Below, in pieces: positions 49,275-58,060 of a stretch of 64,000 bases of DNA. Every line of letters starts with the position of its first letter. The first letter of the stretch is position 1. Under the pieces are notes generated by a model that made no database searches, had not been told where the DNA came from, and saw only the letters and a program-made list of their open reading frames with translations. Source of the DNA: Cardiocondyla obscurior (Eukaryota > Arthropoda > Insecta > Hymenoptera > Formicidae); assembly GCF_019399895.1 (NCBI RefSeq), contig NC_091866.1, forward strand, positions 3,765,501 through 3,829,500, given 5' to 3'. Both the position numbers and the translations under genes were made by a program.

Positions 49275-51842
49275 ATTTTAAATTAATTTTTAAGCAAACT
49301 TATGAGCAAAATGCTAGACTCGAAGCTTGGCCCGAGAAAAAGAGTATTAATAATTTATCAATTACGATACAGTGACAATGGTCAATAAATTCTGTTCATT
49401 TAAAATTAAAGACGAGGTTCGTGCTTCGATACACTAGATAATAAAGAAGCATAATGGTCGGGAAGAAAATTAAAAGTCGCTCGCCCCGCGAAACAAATTG
49501 GAACAAAGTGTGAAATATCGAATTATGGCGGGTTCCCTTTCGTGCGTTTGTCTTCGTAAGATTAAGTGGCAAAGTAACGAACGCGCCGTGGCCGCGGGAC
49601 TTGAAAAATTTTTGCGAGAGAGCGGGCGCCTCTCCCGCGTATGCTGATACTCTCTCTCTTTTTCTCTCTCGCTTCGCGCGAGCGCGTATTATGCCGCGAT
49701 ATTATCTTAACTTCTGCTGCTAATACGGCTGCGGCGTAACGACACGTATGAATTTTTCATATCAGGTTTTCGGGGAAGGGGAGGGGGAGGGTTTTCTTTT
49801 ACTTTCTTTTTTTACACTCTCTCGAGTCCATGGCGCGCGAACTTTAATATCGTACGAGAGAAGCGACGTCGCGCCGGGCTCCCGCACGAAAATACGAGCG
49901 GAATTTCTTTGCCGGACGCTCGAGGGGTTCGGCTCTTGGAAGCGCTTAGTCGAACAGCGCAGAGCGATATCTCTGCCAGTCTTTTCTTCTCTACTGAGCT
50001 CGGCGACTTCAAAGTAGTAGGTATCGCGCACGTTTTACCTCTTTTTCTTTTTTTTTCTTCCGTTTTTTTATTTTTTTATTTTTTTCTATTTTTTCCTTTT
50101 TCCTTTCACGTTTATTTCTCTAGAATTGTTCTATCGCACACGTGCGCGAAGTATTGCGCGAGAGACCTATATTTCCAAAAATGTATAACTGCAAAAAAGT
50201 CAAACAGAAATTTATCAATTTCTGTTACTAATTTGATTTTCGCTAGGCGAAGTCAATATTGATTTTCAAGAGAAAAAAAAATTTGTTCGAGAAAGAGAGG
50301 TAAATGTAACGCCCGGCGACTTACACAGTTTATCAATGTATTATAGAAAACGAAATACATATCGCGTAGATAACACAGAAAACCAGTTCTCGTAACGTTA
50401 TATCATCTACTGCGGCGTGTTTACGTATCTTTATCTATACTCTGCGACATAATTGACGTTTCCCTAGCTTAACAGCAGCGAGTGACGTTCCTGTTGTCTC
50501 AGCGGAAATTAATGCTCTTTATTACAATTCTTTATTTAATCGGGATTGTCTGCTTTACGTCAGCCGTTTTCCGCTTACTTTCAAAGCCTGCGTCGGAATA
50601 CAAATCGTTTCATAATTTATGCTAAATGTCTCGCAACGGAATGCGTGGCCCGCGAATCGCGGGCGGCCTAATACGCGAAATTATGGCGCTATAAAGGCCC
50701 CGAGGGGGGAAGGAAAGCGGCGTAGAAAACAGAGACAGGAAGGAAAGAGGATGAGTGGAACGAGATCGTGACTATGAAAGCGGGGAACGTTTTCGACGAC
50801 CATTGAATCCCGCATTGCGCGGGTTAGCTTCCTTGTAATTTCGTTTACGTCGGAAAACAACTGTCTCGCTCGCATTTTTCCTTTGTTCCGCGTTTTTTTT
50901 TCCCTCCCCCCTTCTTTTCCCCCGTCTCTCATTCGTACGTTCTCGTTTGCTCTTTGACTCTATCTCCATCCTCTCGTCTCACCCCGTCTTTTCCCTTTCT
51001 CGCTATGCACCGCCACAATTACAAATTATCTGCAATTTCGTCTGTCCCCGGGCGTTCGTGCTCCGACTCTCTTTAAAAAAAAAAAGAAAAAAAAATTCCT
51101 TTTAAACCAGCCGGCGCGGCGCCGCGATGTCAAAACGCGCGAGGCGCGTGTCGAGGCTTACGAGAACGATTTTGCATATCAATATTGTATTTATCTCGTA
51201 CCGATGAGATCCCGACATAACAACGACTAACTTTAGCTTATTAAAGAGAAAACAAAAAAAAATATATATATATATGTATATATTATAAAAAAAGCATATA
51301 AGTTTTACTTAATAAAAACATATTACTATGTTAAAGAAGACGTAAAGTATTTTGCTTTTCTACGCGCGCCATTTGCACGTATCTTTAATTATCTTGCACT
51401 ATCTTATTATATTAGTTTACATATTAATTATATTCGCTTTGCGGCGGTGCGCGTAATTTATTATTGAACCTTCAAGGCGACAACGATATCAAGCTAATCG
51501 TAACGTCTGCACCTGGCATAAACGTTCGTGCGTTAACATTTTTGCGGAAGAACTCGTTTGCGTAATTGCGAATGGGCGACAGCCGGTTAAACGAGAATCG
51601 ACATTATCGTCGCGATCGTTTTCTTCGAATTGCATCGTTTTCCAATCGAATTTTTCCGCCGGACTAATTTCCTGTAGCGCGATCACCATACGTGGCATCT
51701 TAGCCATTATCCCCGACGCCTTTGCACGCTCTTTCGTGCGTTAATCGTGAGAAATGCTAATCTATTTTTAATTCTGTCACGTGTGAACTGTTTTATCTGT
51801 CGTATCAATTTTAAATACATTTTGAGTCCAGTTGGTTAATAA
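49275..51842. other. no gene confirmed; T-rich and pyrimidine tracts
   Basis: The T-rich tract at 50040-50110 gives a Phe-rich artefact frame. CpG-rich frames on both strands cover 49750-50020. One weak minus-strand frame (51489-51707) is listed separately. A TATATA stretch lies near 51262-51283. Confidence 0.4.
51489..51707 (-). CDS. weak candidate coding frame, unknown product
   Basis: A 72-codon ATG-started frame, beginning MAKMPRMVIALQEISPAEKF and ending QTLRLA. Its composition is balanced, with acidic and basic residues mixed (a DWKTMQFEENDRDDN segment), unlike the Arg/Ser-rich chance frames common in this window. The start context (ATAATGG) is acceptable. There is no signal peptide, membrane segment or recognised motif, and no flanking splice sites were evaluated as convincing. 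A length of 72 codons is within chance for a window of this size, so this is only a lead. Confidence 0.12.
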   Translation of the reverse strand: MAKMPRMVIALQEISPAEKFDWKTMQFEENDRDDNVDSRLTGCRPFAITQTSSSAKMLTHERLCQVQTLRLA

Positions 51843-52673
51843 CACTGTTAGAAAAAAACCTTAAATTTCATGCCCTATTAAGATATAAAAGTAAATTAAA
51901 TTTAAAACATTAGTAATAAAACTAAACCTTAATGTACATTTTAATAAAATTAATTAAAGTATATAAATGTATTAAATATTAATACATATTTAATACGCAA
52001 ATAATAAAAACAATTTTAAATTACAGTACATTAAATACATTTTAATGTACGTGTATATTAAATTTTAGTGTAATAAGTATACAGGGTGTCTCAGCCCATG
52101 TGTAAAAGTCCTATACAGATAGGTAGGTCTTAGGGAGATAAATAAAAAAGTTATTTAACATTTTGTAAAATTCTCAATTGTTATTGAGAAAAAAATTAAT
52201 TTGTCTAGCGCCAGAGCGACAAGGAAGCTGCGGGCAAGTGAGCGCGACAGGCGATTGGCGCCGTCGCCTATCGCGCTCACTCACCTATAGCTTCCTTGTC
52301 CTCTTGCGCTAGACAAATTAATTTTTTTTTTAATAAGTATTGAGAATTTTTCAAAACGTTAAAGAACTTTTTTTATTTATCTCTCTAAGACCTACCTATC
52401 TGTATAGGATTTTACACATAGGCTGAGACACCCTGTATACTTATTACACTAAAATTTAATATACACGTACATTAAAATGTATTTAATGTACTGTAATTTA
52501 AAATTGTTTTTATTATTAGCGTATTAAATATGTATTAATATTTAATACATTTATATACTTCAATTAATTTTATTAAAATGTACATTGAGGTTTAGTTTTA
52601 TTACTAATGTTTTAAATTTAATTTACTTTTATATCTTAATAGGGCATGAAATTTAAGGTTTTTTCTAACAGTG
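51843..52673. mobile_element. foldback element, TIR CACTGTTAGAAAAAAACC, interrupted by a MITE
   Basis: The left arm (51843-52079) starts CACTGTTAGAAAAAAACC and the right arm (52437-52673) ends GGTTTTTTCTAACAGTG. The two arms are inverted copies over their full ~237 bp with only a few mismatches. TAA lies outside both ends, a possible 3-bp duplication. The first nine TIR bases match 48926-49274. The interruption is a complete TA-flanked MITE at the exact centre of symmetry. Confidence 0.88.
52080..52436. mobile_element. palindromic MITE, TA target duplication (copy 5, nested)
   Basis: The full main-family element (CAGGGTGTCTCAGCCCATG, and GGCTGAGACACCCTG at the right with ACATAGGCTG variation) is inserted into the TA at the midpoint AAG-TA-CTT of a larger palindrome. 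It is younger than its host. The core hairpin is intact. Confidence 0.92.
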
Positions 52674-54464
52674 TAACTGAAGTTCGTGCTTAATAAAGTT
52701 ATGAGATCTCGGTTCTAGACCTTAAAATAAATATCGCTTGAGCTCCCGTCTTATAGGAGATCACGTTCGTTTCGCTTCGACTTTTCTTCAAGTCGCGAAC
52801 CTATCCCGCTCTGCTTCTCTGAACGAAAACTAAGAGATCGAACGAAGACGGACAGAAGCGAACCAAGCGGGGCCTCATAAAGTGCCGCAATTTCCGGCCA
52901 GGACGACAGGAAAGGAAGAAAGACTTTCCGATTCGCCGCGCGACAACGCGCGCTCGCGTTTTAACTCGCCGCGCGGATAGAGTTTGCAGAAAGTTGAAAA
53001 TCCGACCGCATTCCCACCCAGAAAAGTTTTCGGCTGCCGGAAATGGACTCGTTCGAGGTCTCGCGGTCGTCATTGTCATCGTCATCCTTCCTTAGCATTT
53101 CTACCTAGTCTTTTATCTTTTTTTTTCCCCTTTTTTTTCGCCGCTTTTATTCTTCCGCGGAGCTTCTTATTGCCACCTTTCCAATCCTCCTGTTTATCAT
53201 TTGCAAGTATAATTCCGCAGGGTTTAAGTTAACGCTTTCGCGTATACATTAGCTGTAAATATCCGCGCGAGATGCTATCGCCTGTAATTGGTTCTCCACC
53301 CTCGTTACCCTCCCACGACCACCCTCGTGCGGCACGATCCCTTCGCACGCGTTCGAAATCAATTTGGCTGTTATTTGAAAACTTCGCTGCTCAGCCTTCC
53401 CTTTTATGTTTACAGTATAAATTATGATCGGAATGGAATCAATATTCTCGCCGAGTAAGCGATTCCCAATCGACCACGAACGGTGCGAGCTCATTTTTAA
53501 TTTCTGTACAAGGAATAATGTAGCGTGACATTTAAGGTGCAAATAATTAAATAAATTAAATAAAAACCATTTTTATTTAATTTATTTAATTATTACCTAT
53601 ATAACTTCATAATATGTTTAAGTAAAAATTATGAAAATATTATGCGCATACAGTTATACAATAAATCGGGGAGGGTTCTCGCTGCTGAGAGCGCGATGCG
53701 TTTAAATTAAGAAACACGATATGATTAATTCCTCAGTAGCCATGAAAAAAACGTCGAAGACCCCACGTTGAAAATAATCGTAATCGCGTTTGCCATGAAT
53801 ATGCGAATTCGATCAGCATACCTTTCGTTCGCGCAGAGGGGAAAGGGAAAATTTATGCGGGCAAGGTGTACGAGATTGCTCATTTAGTACAAGTTCCGAT
53901 CGTAAATCCGAAGCGGTCTTCGTGCAGCTCTGGTTTTTCTCCTAGCGCGATTCCGCCTGCATGTGCAACGGAACGAATGTTACGTGCACGTAATGACTTA
54001 AAAGCGGGTTCGCTTTAGCCGCTCAAAAGTGTTGATATCGGCCGACGATCTTTCGCGGTGCCGTCGCGTCAAGGTGTGCCAAAAAGTGTGCCACGCAAAT
54101 GAGAACGGAGCCTGAAGAAAAGAATTCCCGGCAATAGGAATGTTTCGCTCTTTTGTCGGAATTCGACCCGTGCGTACAATGCTCTTTCGGTGATTTATAC
54201 CGCTAAATTTCGACGTGTATGGAATCTGACGAATGCGGCATATTTTTTTTTTCTTTTTTTAATTTTTTTTAATGAAAAATGATTGTGATCGATAGCGCGC
54301 GACTTTTACAATCATTCTCGCGATATAAATAAATTCTTACTTTAATAATAAAATTATATTTTTAATATAATAATTAATTTGTACGATCAAAACCAAAAGT
54401 GTAGGAAAAATATCAGTGTTTTCTTTCGTACTTTTATATCAAAGTATTATTTGAATTATTAAAT
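52674..54464. other. no gene recognised
   Basis: Frames at 52801-53232 on both strands are antisense to each other. T-rich runs lie near 53119-53140 and 54242-54270. Nothing is recognised. Confidence 0.4.
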
Positions 54465-54585
54465 TTAATTGAATTGAATTAATAATAAATCGTCCAAAAT
54501 CGATCTTTAAATAAATGGGCCCACTTTCTTTATTTCAAAGCAATGGTCCGACTTTATTCTAAAATTAAATAAAATTTGGTTTTGT
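54465..54585 (+). repeat. AT-rich dispersed repeat, locus 6 of 6 (diverged)
   Basis: TTTAATTGAATTGAATTAAT, CTTTAAATAAATGGGCCCAC, AATGGTCCGACTTTATTCT and TTAAATAAAATTTGGTTTTG follow the same order and orientation as the other loci with more substitutions. Confidence 0.65.
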
Positions 54586-54859
54586 CTATTTCAATTGTTG
54601 TTCGTTTTGCGCGTGTGCGGAAGAAATGAAGAAAGGATCGGGGAAACAATCCGCCGGTCCGAATCGGGCGAGTGCGCGACGCCAGAAAGTAATCACCAAT
54701 TTTTATCGGATCAATATTTATTCTATAATTAAATTATTCGCGAGAAGCAGATTGGAGCGGTAGAATTAACTCCCTATTCTCCTTCTCCCCTTTTTTTTTC
54801 TTTCCTGTTTTTATTCCGCTTAGCTGGTCTTTACAATTTTTTAAACCTACATAAAAAAA

Positions 54860-55066
54860 TTAGTTAACGCCACGGTTTCATTCAATTTGTTGCAAAAAAA
54901 CCAAAAATGTGCACCGAATTTATTCTTCTCTTTTTTTTCTCTCTTACCCAAAGAAAAAAAAATTAGTTTACGCCACGGTTTCATTCAATTCGTTGCAAAA
55001 GAATTAAAAATATGCACCGAATTTAGTCTTTTTTTTTTTTTCTCCCACCCAAAAAAAAATTAGTTA
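54860..55066 (+). repeat. tandem ~100-bp repeat, two units plus a stub
   Basis: Each unit contains TTAGTTAACGCCACGGTTTC, ATTCAATTCGTTGCAAAA, a TGCACCGAATTTA block, a T/C-rich run, ACCCA and an A-run. Unit 1 is about 54860-54961, unit 2 about 54963-55058, and TTAGTTAAAC begins a third that is cut off. A-run and T-run lengths vary. Confidence 0.85.
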
Positions 55067-55655
55067 AACTTCGACTTAAAGACTATACGTCTACAATGAA
55101 ATAATATCAGGTTTCTGGGTTTCCCTCTGAATATTATCGGAAGACATTAGAGAAACGCGCCCTTTACCGATAATAAATTCTCGCTCGGTTAGCGGAATTA
55201 ATCGCGTCCGAGGCACCGCGCTGGATCAAGAGGTTTTCTTATTCGCGCGATACTGTCGATTCGCCTCGAGCGAACGGCTGTCGGTTCTGCCAAATTTAAG
55301 GGCTACGGCGATCCGGCGCCAATGCACGTTTAAATTGATGGCTTCACGGTCCCTTGCATTTCGCGCTTAGGTACTTCGTGTCTTTCCTCTGCCCGCACGA
55401 ACGCGGAGCCCACCCTTTCCCCTGTTCACGAGGGAGGCGCGATCTGGAGCTTTATCCTATTAATCAATGCGCATAAATTGTTTTAAGGGAATCGTTACCG
55501 CGCCATTCGGACGTGCCCCGCGCGACGTTGTTGCCGGGGGTTAATGTCGCGCGCAGAATGAGGGACGAAAATCAAAGCGGCGAACCGGAATCATTAGATG
55601 TAACGCGAAATATATAGACGGCGTCGGCCGAGATTTATTGGCTCTGGAAATTGGG
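55067..55655. other. unique sequence between two blocks of the same tandem repeat
   Basis: About 590 bp of moderately GC-rich DNA with no repeat and no recognised gene, flanked on both sides by the ~100-bp tandem unit. Confidence 0.5.
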
Positions 55656-55786
55656 AAGTTAACGCCACGGTTTCATTCTATTCGTTGCAAAAGAACCAAA
55701 AATTTGCACCAAATTTAGTCTTCTCTTTTTTTTCTCCCACCCAAAAAAAAAAAAAATTAGTTAACGCCACAGTTTCATTCAATTCG
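55656..55786 (+). repeat. second block of the ~100-bp tandem repeat
   Basis: One full unit (GTTAACGCCACGGTTTCATT through TCTCCCACCCA and an A-run), then a partial unit TTAGTTAACGCCACAGTTTC ending after CAATTCGT. Same orientation as 54860-55066. The same unit flanks a unique segment, so an insertion into an older array or an unequal exchange is possible. Confidence 0.85.
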
Positions 55787-56622
55787 TACGTATCTTAACT
55801 TCGAGTTATTTTCCGAACAATTGACCTCGTTTAAGGGCATCTTAGAATTCGACAAAAGGACGTTACAGCCTTCGCGAGGCGGGAATGAAGGGCTGCACGG
55901 GTCAAGCTCGGAGTGGTTGCCTACAAAAAAGGGTCTTCGCACGGTGCGACGTTTTATTTCGCCCTGAACTCTTGTTCCTTTTCCCCATTCCTCCTCTTCC
56001 CTTCTCTCGCTTTCCGTTTCGTTCCACCAACTATTCGCTCCTTCTCGAAACACGCTGCATTGTGCTCCGAAATAGCGGCGTCTTGCGTGGATAGTGAATA
56101 AAGGGAGGAACGAAGAGCGCATAGGATGCAATTAACTCGGGACGAAGAGCTTAATCCGCGAAACTCCTTCGTCGTCACGTCCCCCTTATCCCCCTTTACA
56201 TTGCAATTGCTTTTCTCTTTCCTCCACCTCCCCCTTCTCCGTTCTCGCCCTCCCCTTTGTCGGGCGTTCTTTATAAAATTTCGAAAAATTTCGCGGCCTA
56301 TCGAATTAAAATGAGTAGTTATGTAGTAAGAGAGAGAGAGAGAAGGAAAGAAAGAAAATAAGTAGAAAGCTTTAAAGCAAAGACGGATTTCTTTCGAAGG
56401 AGTTTAACTAAGGCGATTGCGTGGGAGAATGGTTTTAATCGATCGCCGTGATATCTCGAGCGCTTAAAACAGGAAAGGCGACGGATTCCCCTTTCAATGG
56501 TCTTGAAAAATGGGGGCTGCCGGTGGCCGCGAGTGCTTTTAATGGATAGCCCTCCCGCGAGTCTCCCCCGCTTGCATTCGTTTTTTCACCCTTCTATATT
56601 ATTTTAAAAATTCAATGCTTAC
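55787..56622. other. no gene recognised; probable intron of the minus-strand transcript
   Basis: Pyrimidine-rich plus-strand stretches (55970-56060, 56170-56260) give artefact frames. A GA microsatellite lies near 56329-56343. It lies downstream (minus strand) of candidate exon D1. Confidence 0.4.
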
Positions 56623-56802
56623 CTAAAAGTTGCTCCGCCGATGCTTGATGCCCCCCGGGCCTGCTCCTCCTCTCAGATGGGACGTGACGAGCCATCCTTC
56701 CGCGCACTAGAAACTCGCGAACGCGACCGGGTTAATTACTATCGCGAAAATTAATTAACACTTTCGCGCGTTATTTTTCGACACTGCTGTAAAAAGAAAA
56801 TC
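56623..56802 (-). other. candidate exon (class 1, version D1)
   Basis: On the minus strand, two nearby acceptors (GTTTTCTTTTTCAG at 56803 and TTTCTTTTTACAG at 56787) precede an exon that ends AACTTTTAG|GTAAGC. Its 3' ~102 nt are about 96% identical to the exon ending at 56987 and share GGCGGAGCAAC with the exon ending at 57368. A short ATG frame (MARHVPSERRSRPGG...) starts inside and runs across the donor, while a 1-nt indel shifts that frame relative to the other copy. This argues for a noncoding or 5'-UTR exon. The gap from the preceding exon's donor is only 29 or 45 nt, too short for a normal intron, so it is unlikely to be spliced directly to that exon. Confidence 0.5.
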
Positions 56803-56831
56803 CTGAAAAAGAAAACAAGTTACTGACTTAC

Positions 56832-56875
56832 CAATCTGCATGAGCGTCAGCGGAGTTGTAGAATTCTGCCGGTGG
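56832..56875 (-). other. candidate 44-nt microexon (class 2, version B)
   Basis: On the minus strand, the acceptor tract CCTTTTTATGTTACAG and the donor GTAAGTCAG flank a 44-nt exon containing ACAACTCCGCTGACGC. It shares ACTCCGCTG and its surroundings with versions A (39660-39700) and C (57211-57247). It is 111 nt downstream of the donor of class-1 exon D2. A frame reading NSTTPLTLMQI is open, but coding is not otherwise supported. Confidence 0.5.
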
Positions 56876-56986
56876 CTGTAACATAAAAAGGAAAATATTA
56901 ATGTAGACATGCTAGTTAGTTCATAGGTTTAACAAAAAAAAAAAGTAAACGTTTTTTTTTATTTAATTTAAAAAATTAATAATTAC

Positions 56987-57090
56987 CTAAAAGTTGCTCC
57001 GCCGATGCATGATGCCCCCCGGCCGGCTCCTCCTCTCAGATGGGACGTGACGAGCCATCCTTCCGCGTACTAGACACTCGCGAACGCACT
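56987..57090 (-). other. candidate exon (class 1, version D2)
   Basis: Near-identical to D1 over about 100 nt, ending AACTTTTAG|GTAATT. The 23-codon frame MARHVPSERRSRPGG... finishes with TAG exactly at the donor. I see no clear acceptor at the 5' side, since the sequence equivalent to the D1 acceptor reads TTTTTACGG. It may therefore be a first exon with its own start site or a decayed copy; the 5' limit given is the end of similarity. Confidence 0.45.
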
Positions 57091-57210
57091 CCCGTAAAAA
57101 GATAATCGTAAAAAAACGCCGGAAAACTAGCGGCACTCCCGAAACGACCGACGAACCGGCTGCGGTTCGTATTATCACTGATATCGGCGCGCGGCACTTT
57201 AATTTCTCAC

Positions 57211-57247
57211 TGACACAACGACGCGAAGCAGCGGAGTTTCTCTTGAT
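57211..57247 (-). other. candidate 37-nt microexon (class 2, version C)
   Basis: On the minus strand, the acceptor tract TTTATCTGTTACAG and the donor GTGAGAAAT flank a 37-nt exon containing AGAAACTCCGCTGCTTCG, closest to version A. It is 120 nt downstream of the donor of class-1 exon D3. A frame reading RETPLLRVVVS is open. The resemblance of TPLLR to version A is real at DNA level, but the phases are inconsistent. Confidence 0.5.
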
Positions 57248-57367
57248 CTGTAACAGATAAATTAAAAAATTATATTTTAGATATTAAATCTAATTAAATC
57301 AAATAATAAAAGAAAAACGTTATCAAAAATCTTAACCATTTAATTCCGAAGAAAAATTAAAACTTAC

Positions 57368-57472
57368 CTTGGGGTTGCTCCGCCGGTGCAGGATACCCTT
57401 CCTGAGCCTCCTCCTCCTCTCAGGATGTCTGCGAGATGTCGGGTTGGTCTTTCTTTAATGGCAGAGTGTTAT
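57368..57472 (-). other. candidate 105-nt exon (class 1, version D3)
   Basis: On the minus strand, a strong acceptor (CAATTTTTCTGTTTCAG) opens an exon ending ACCCCAAG|GTAAGT, also strong. Its 3' part (CTGAGAGGAGGAGG ... CACCGGCGGAGCAAC) is homologous to D1 and D2 but clearly more diverged. All three frames contain a stop within the exon and no ATG is present, so it is probably noncoding. It is the most upstream member of the set that I can see. Confidence 0.5.
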
Positions 57473-58008
57473 CTGAAACAGAAAAATTGCAGTTAATATT
57501 CTGTTCTGCTGAATATATTATTCAGCGCATATTTTTTTATATTTTACATCGCGCTTGTTTTGGTGCCGAGCGACCGGACGTACATTCCAACGCTAGCACA
57601 GCTAACTCGCACCGTTCCCCTTATTCTCCGCGGTCCCCGCGCCTACAGTCGTTGATCCCTTTTACGCTGAATCGTGAAAGTAAATTCGTAAATTGTAAAT
57701 GCTTATATGTTTCGGTTTTTAACAAATGTATTTTTTAATATCAACGGCGAAAATACAGACGTCGCAGCGATATCAATCCAAGTGCTTCTTTTGGAAGACG
57801 GAGAAAACCGAGGCGAACGGGGTAACCTGACCAAAGGATGCAAAACTTCCGAAAAAAAGCACCAGGAAAGCGTGAAGTGCGCCAATCACGAGGCCGTTAT
57901 TGGTGGCAATTATGATAATAGCATACCTCGAGCAAGAGCGGTCCTGCGCGCGGGCGTGCCTATCCAACACACACGTGCGAGCGATACATGCATGTACAGA
58001 CGCGCATA

Positions 58009-58060
58009 TACAGGGTGTCTGACGGTCGTTTGCTACTCTTTTACCGATAGTTTGTTAAAC
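58009..58060 (+). mobile_element. solo CAGGGTGTCT element end
   Basis: TA|CAGGGTGTCTGACGGTCG resembles the terminus of the TA-flanked MITEs, but the next bases differ from all three families here and no inverted partner is found nearby. The right boundary is arbitrary. Confidence 0.3.

Noticed and set aside
56623..57472. Exon cluster read on the plus strand (CTCCTCCTCTCAG acceptors)
   Set aside because: Plus-strand acceptor-like sequences exist, but no matching donors; the minus-strand signals flank most exons on both sides.
39660..57472. Class-2 exons as coding for a shared TPLLR peptide
   Set aside because: Exon phases are inconsistent between versions (41, 44 and 37 nt with different leading phases), and joining A to D1 gives an early stop.
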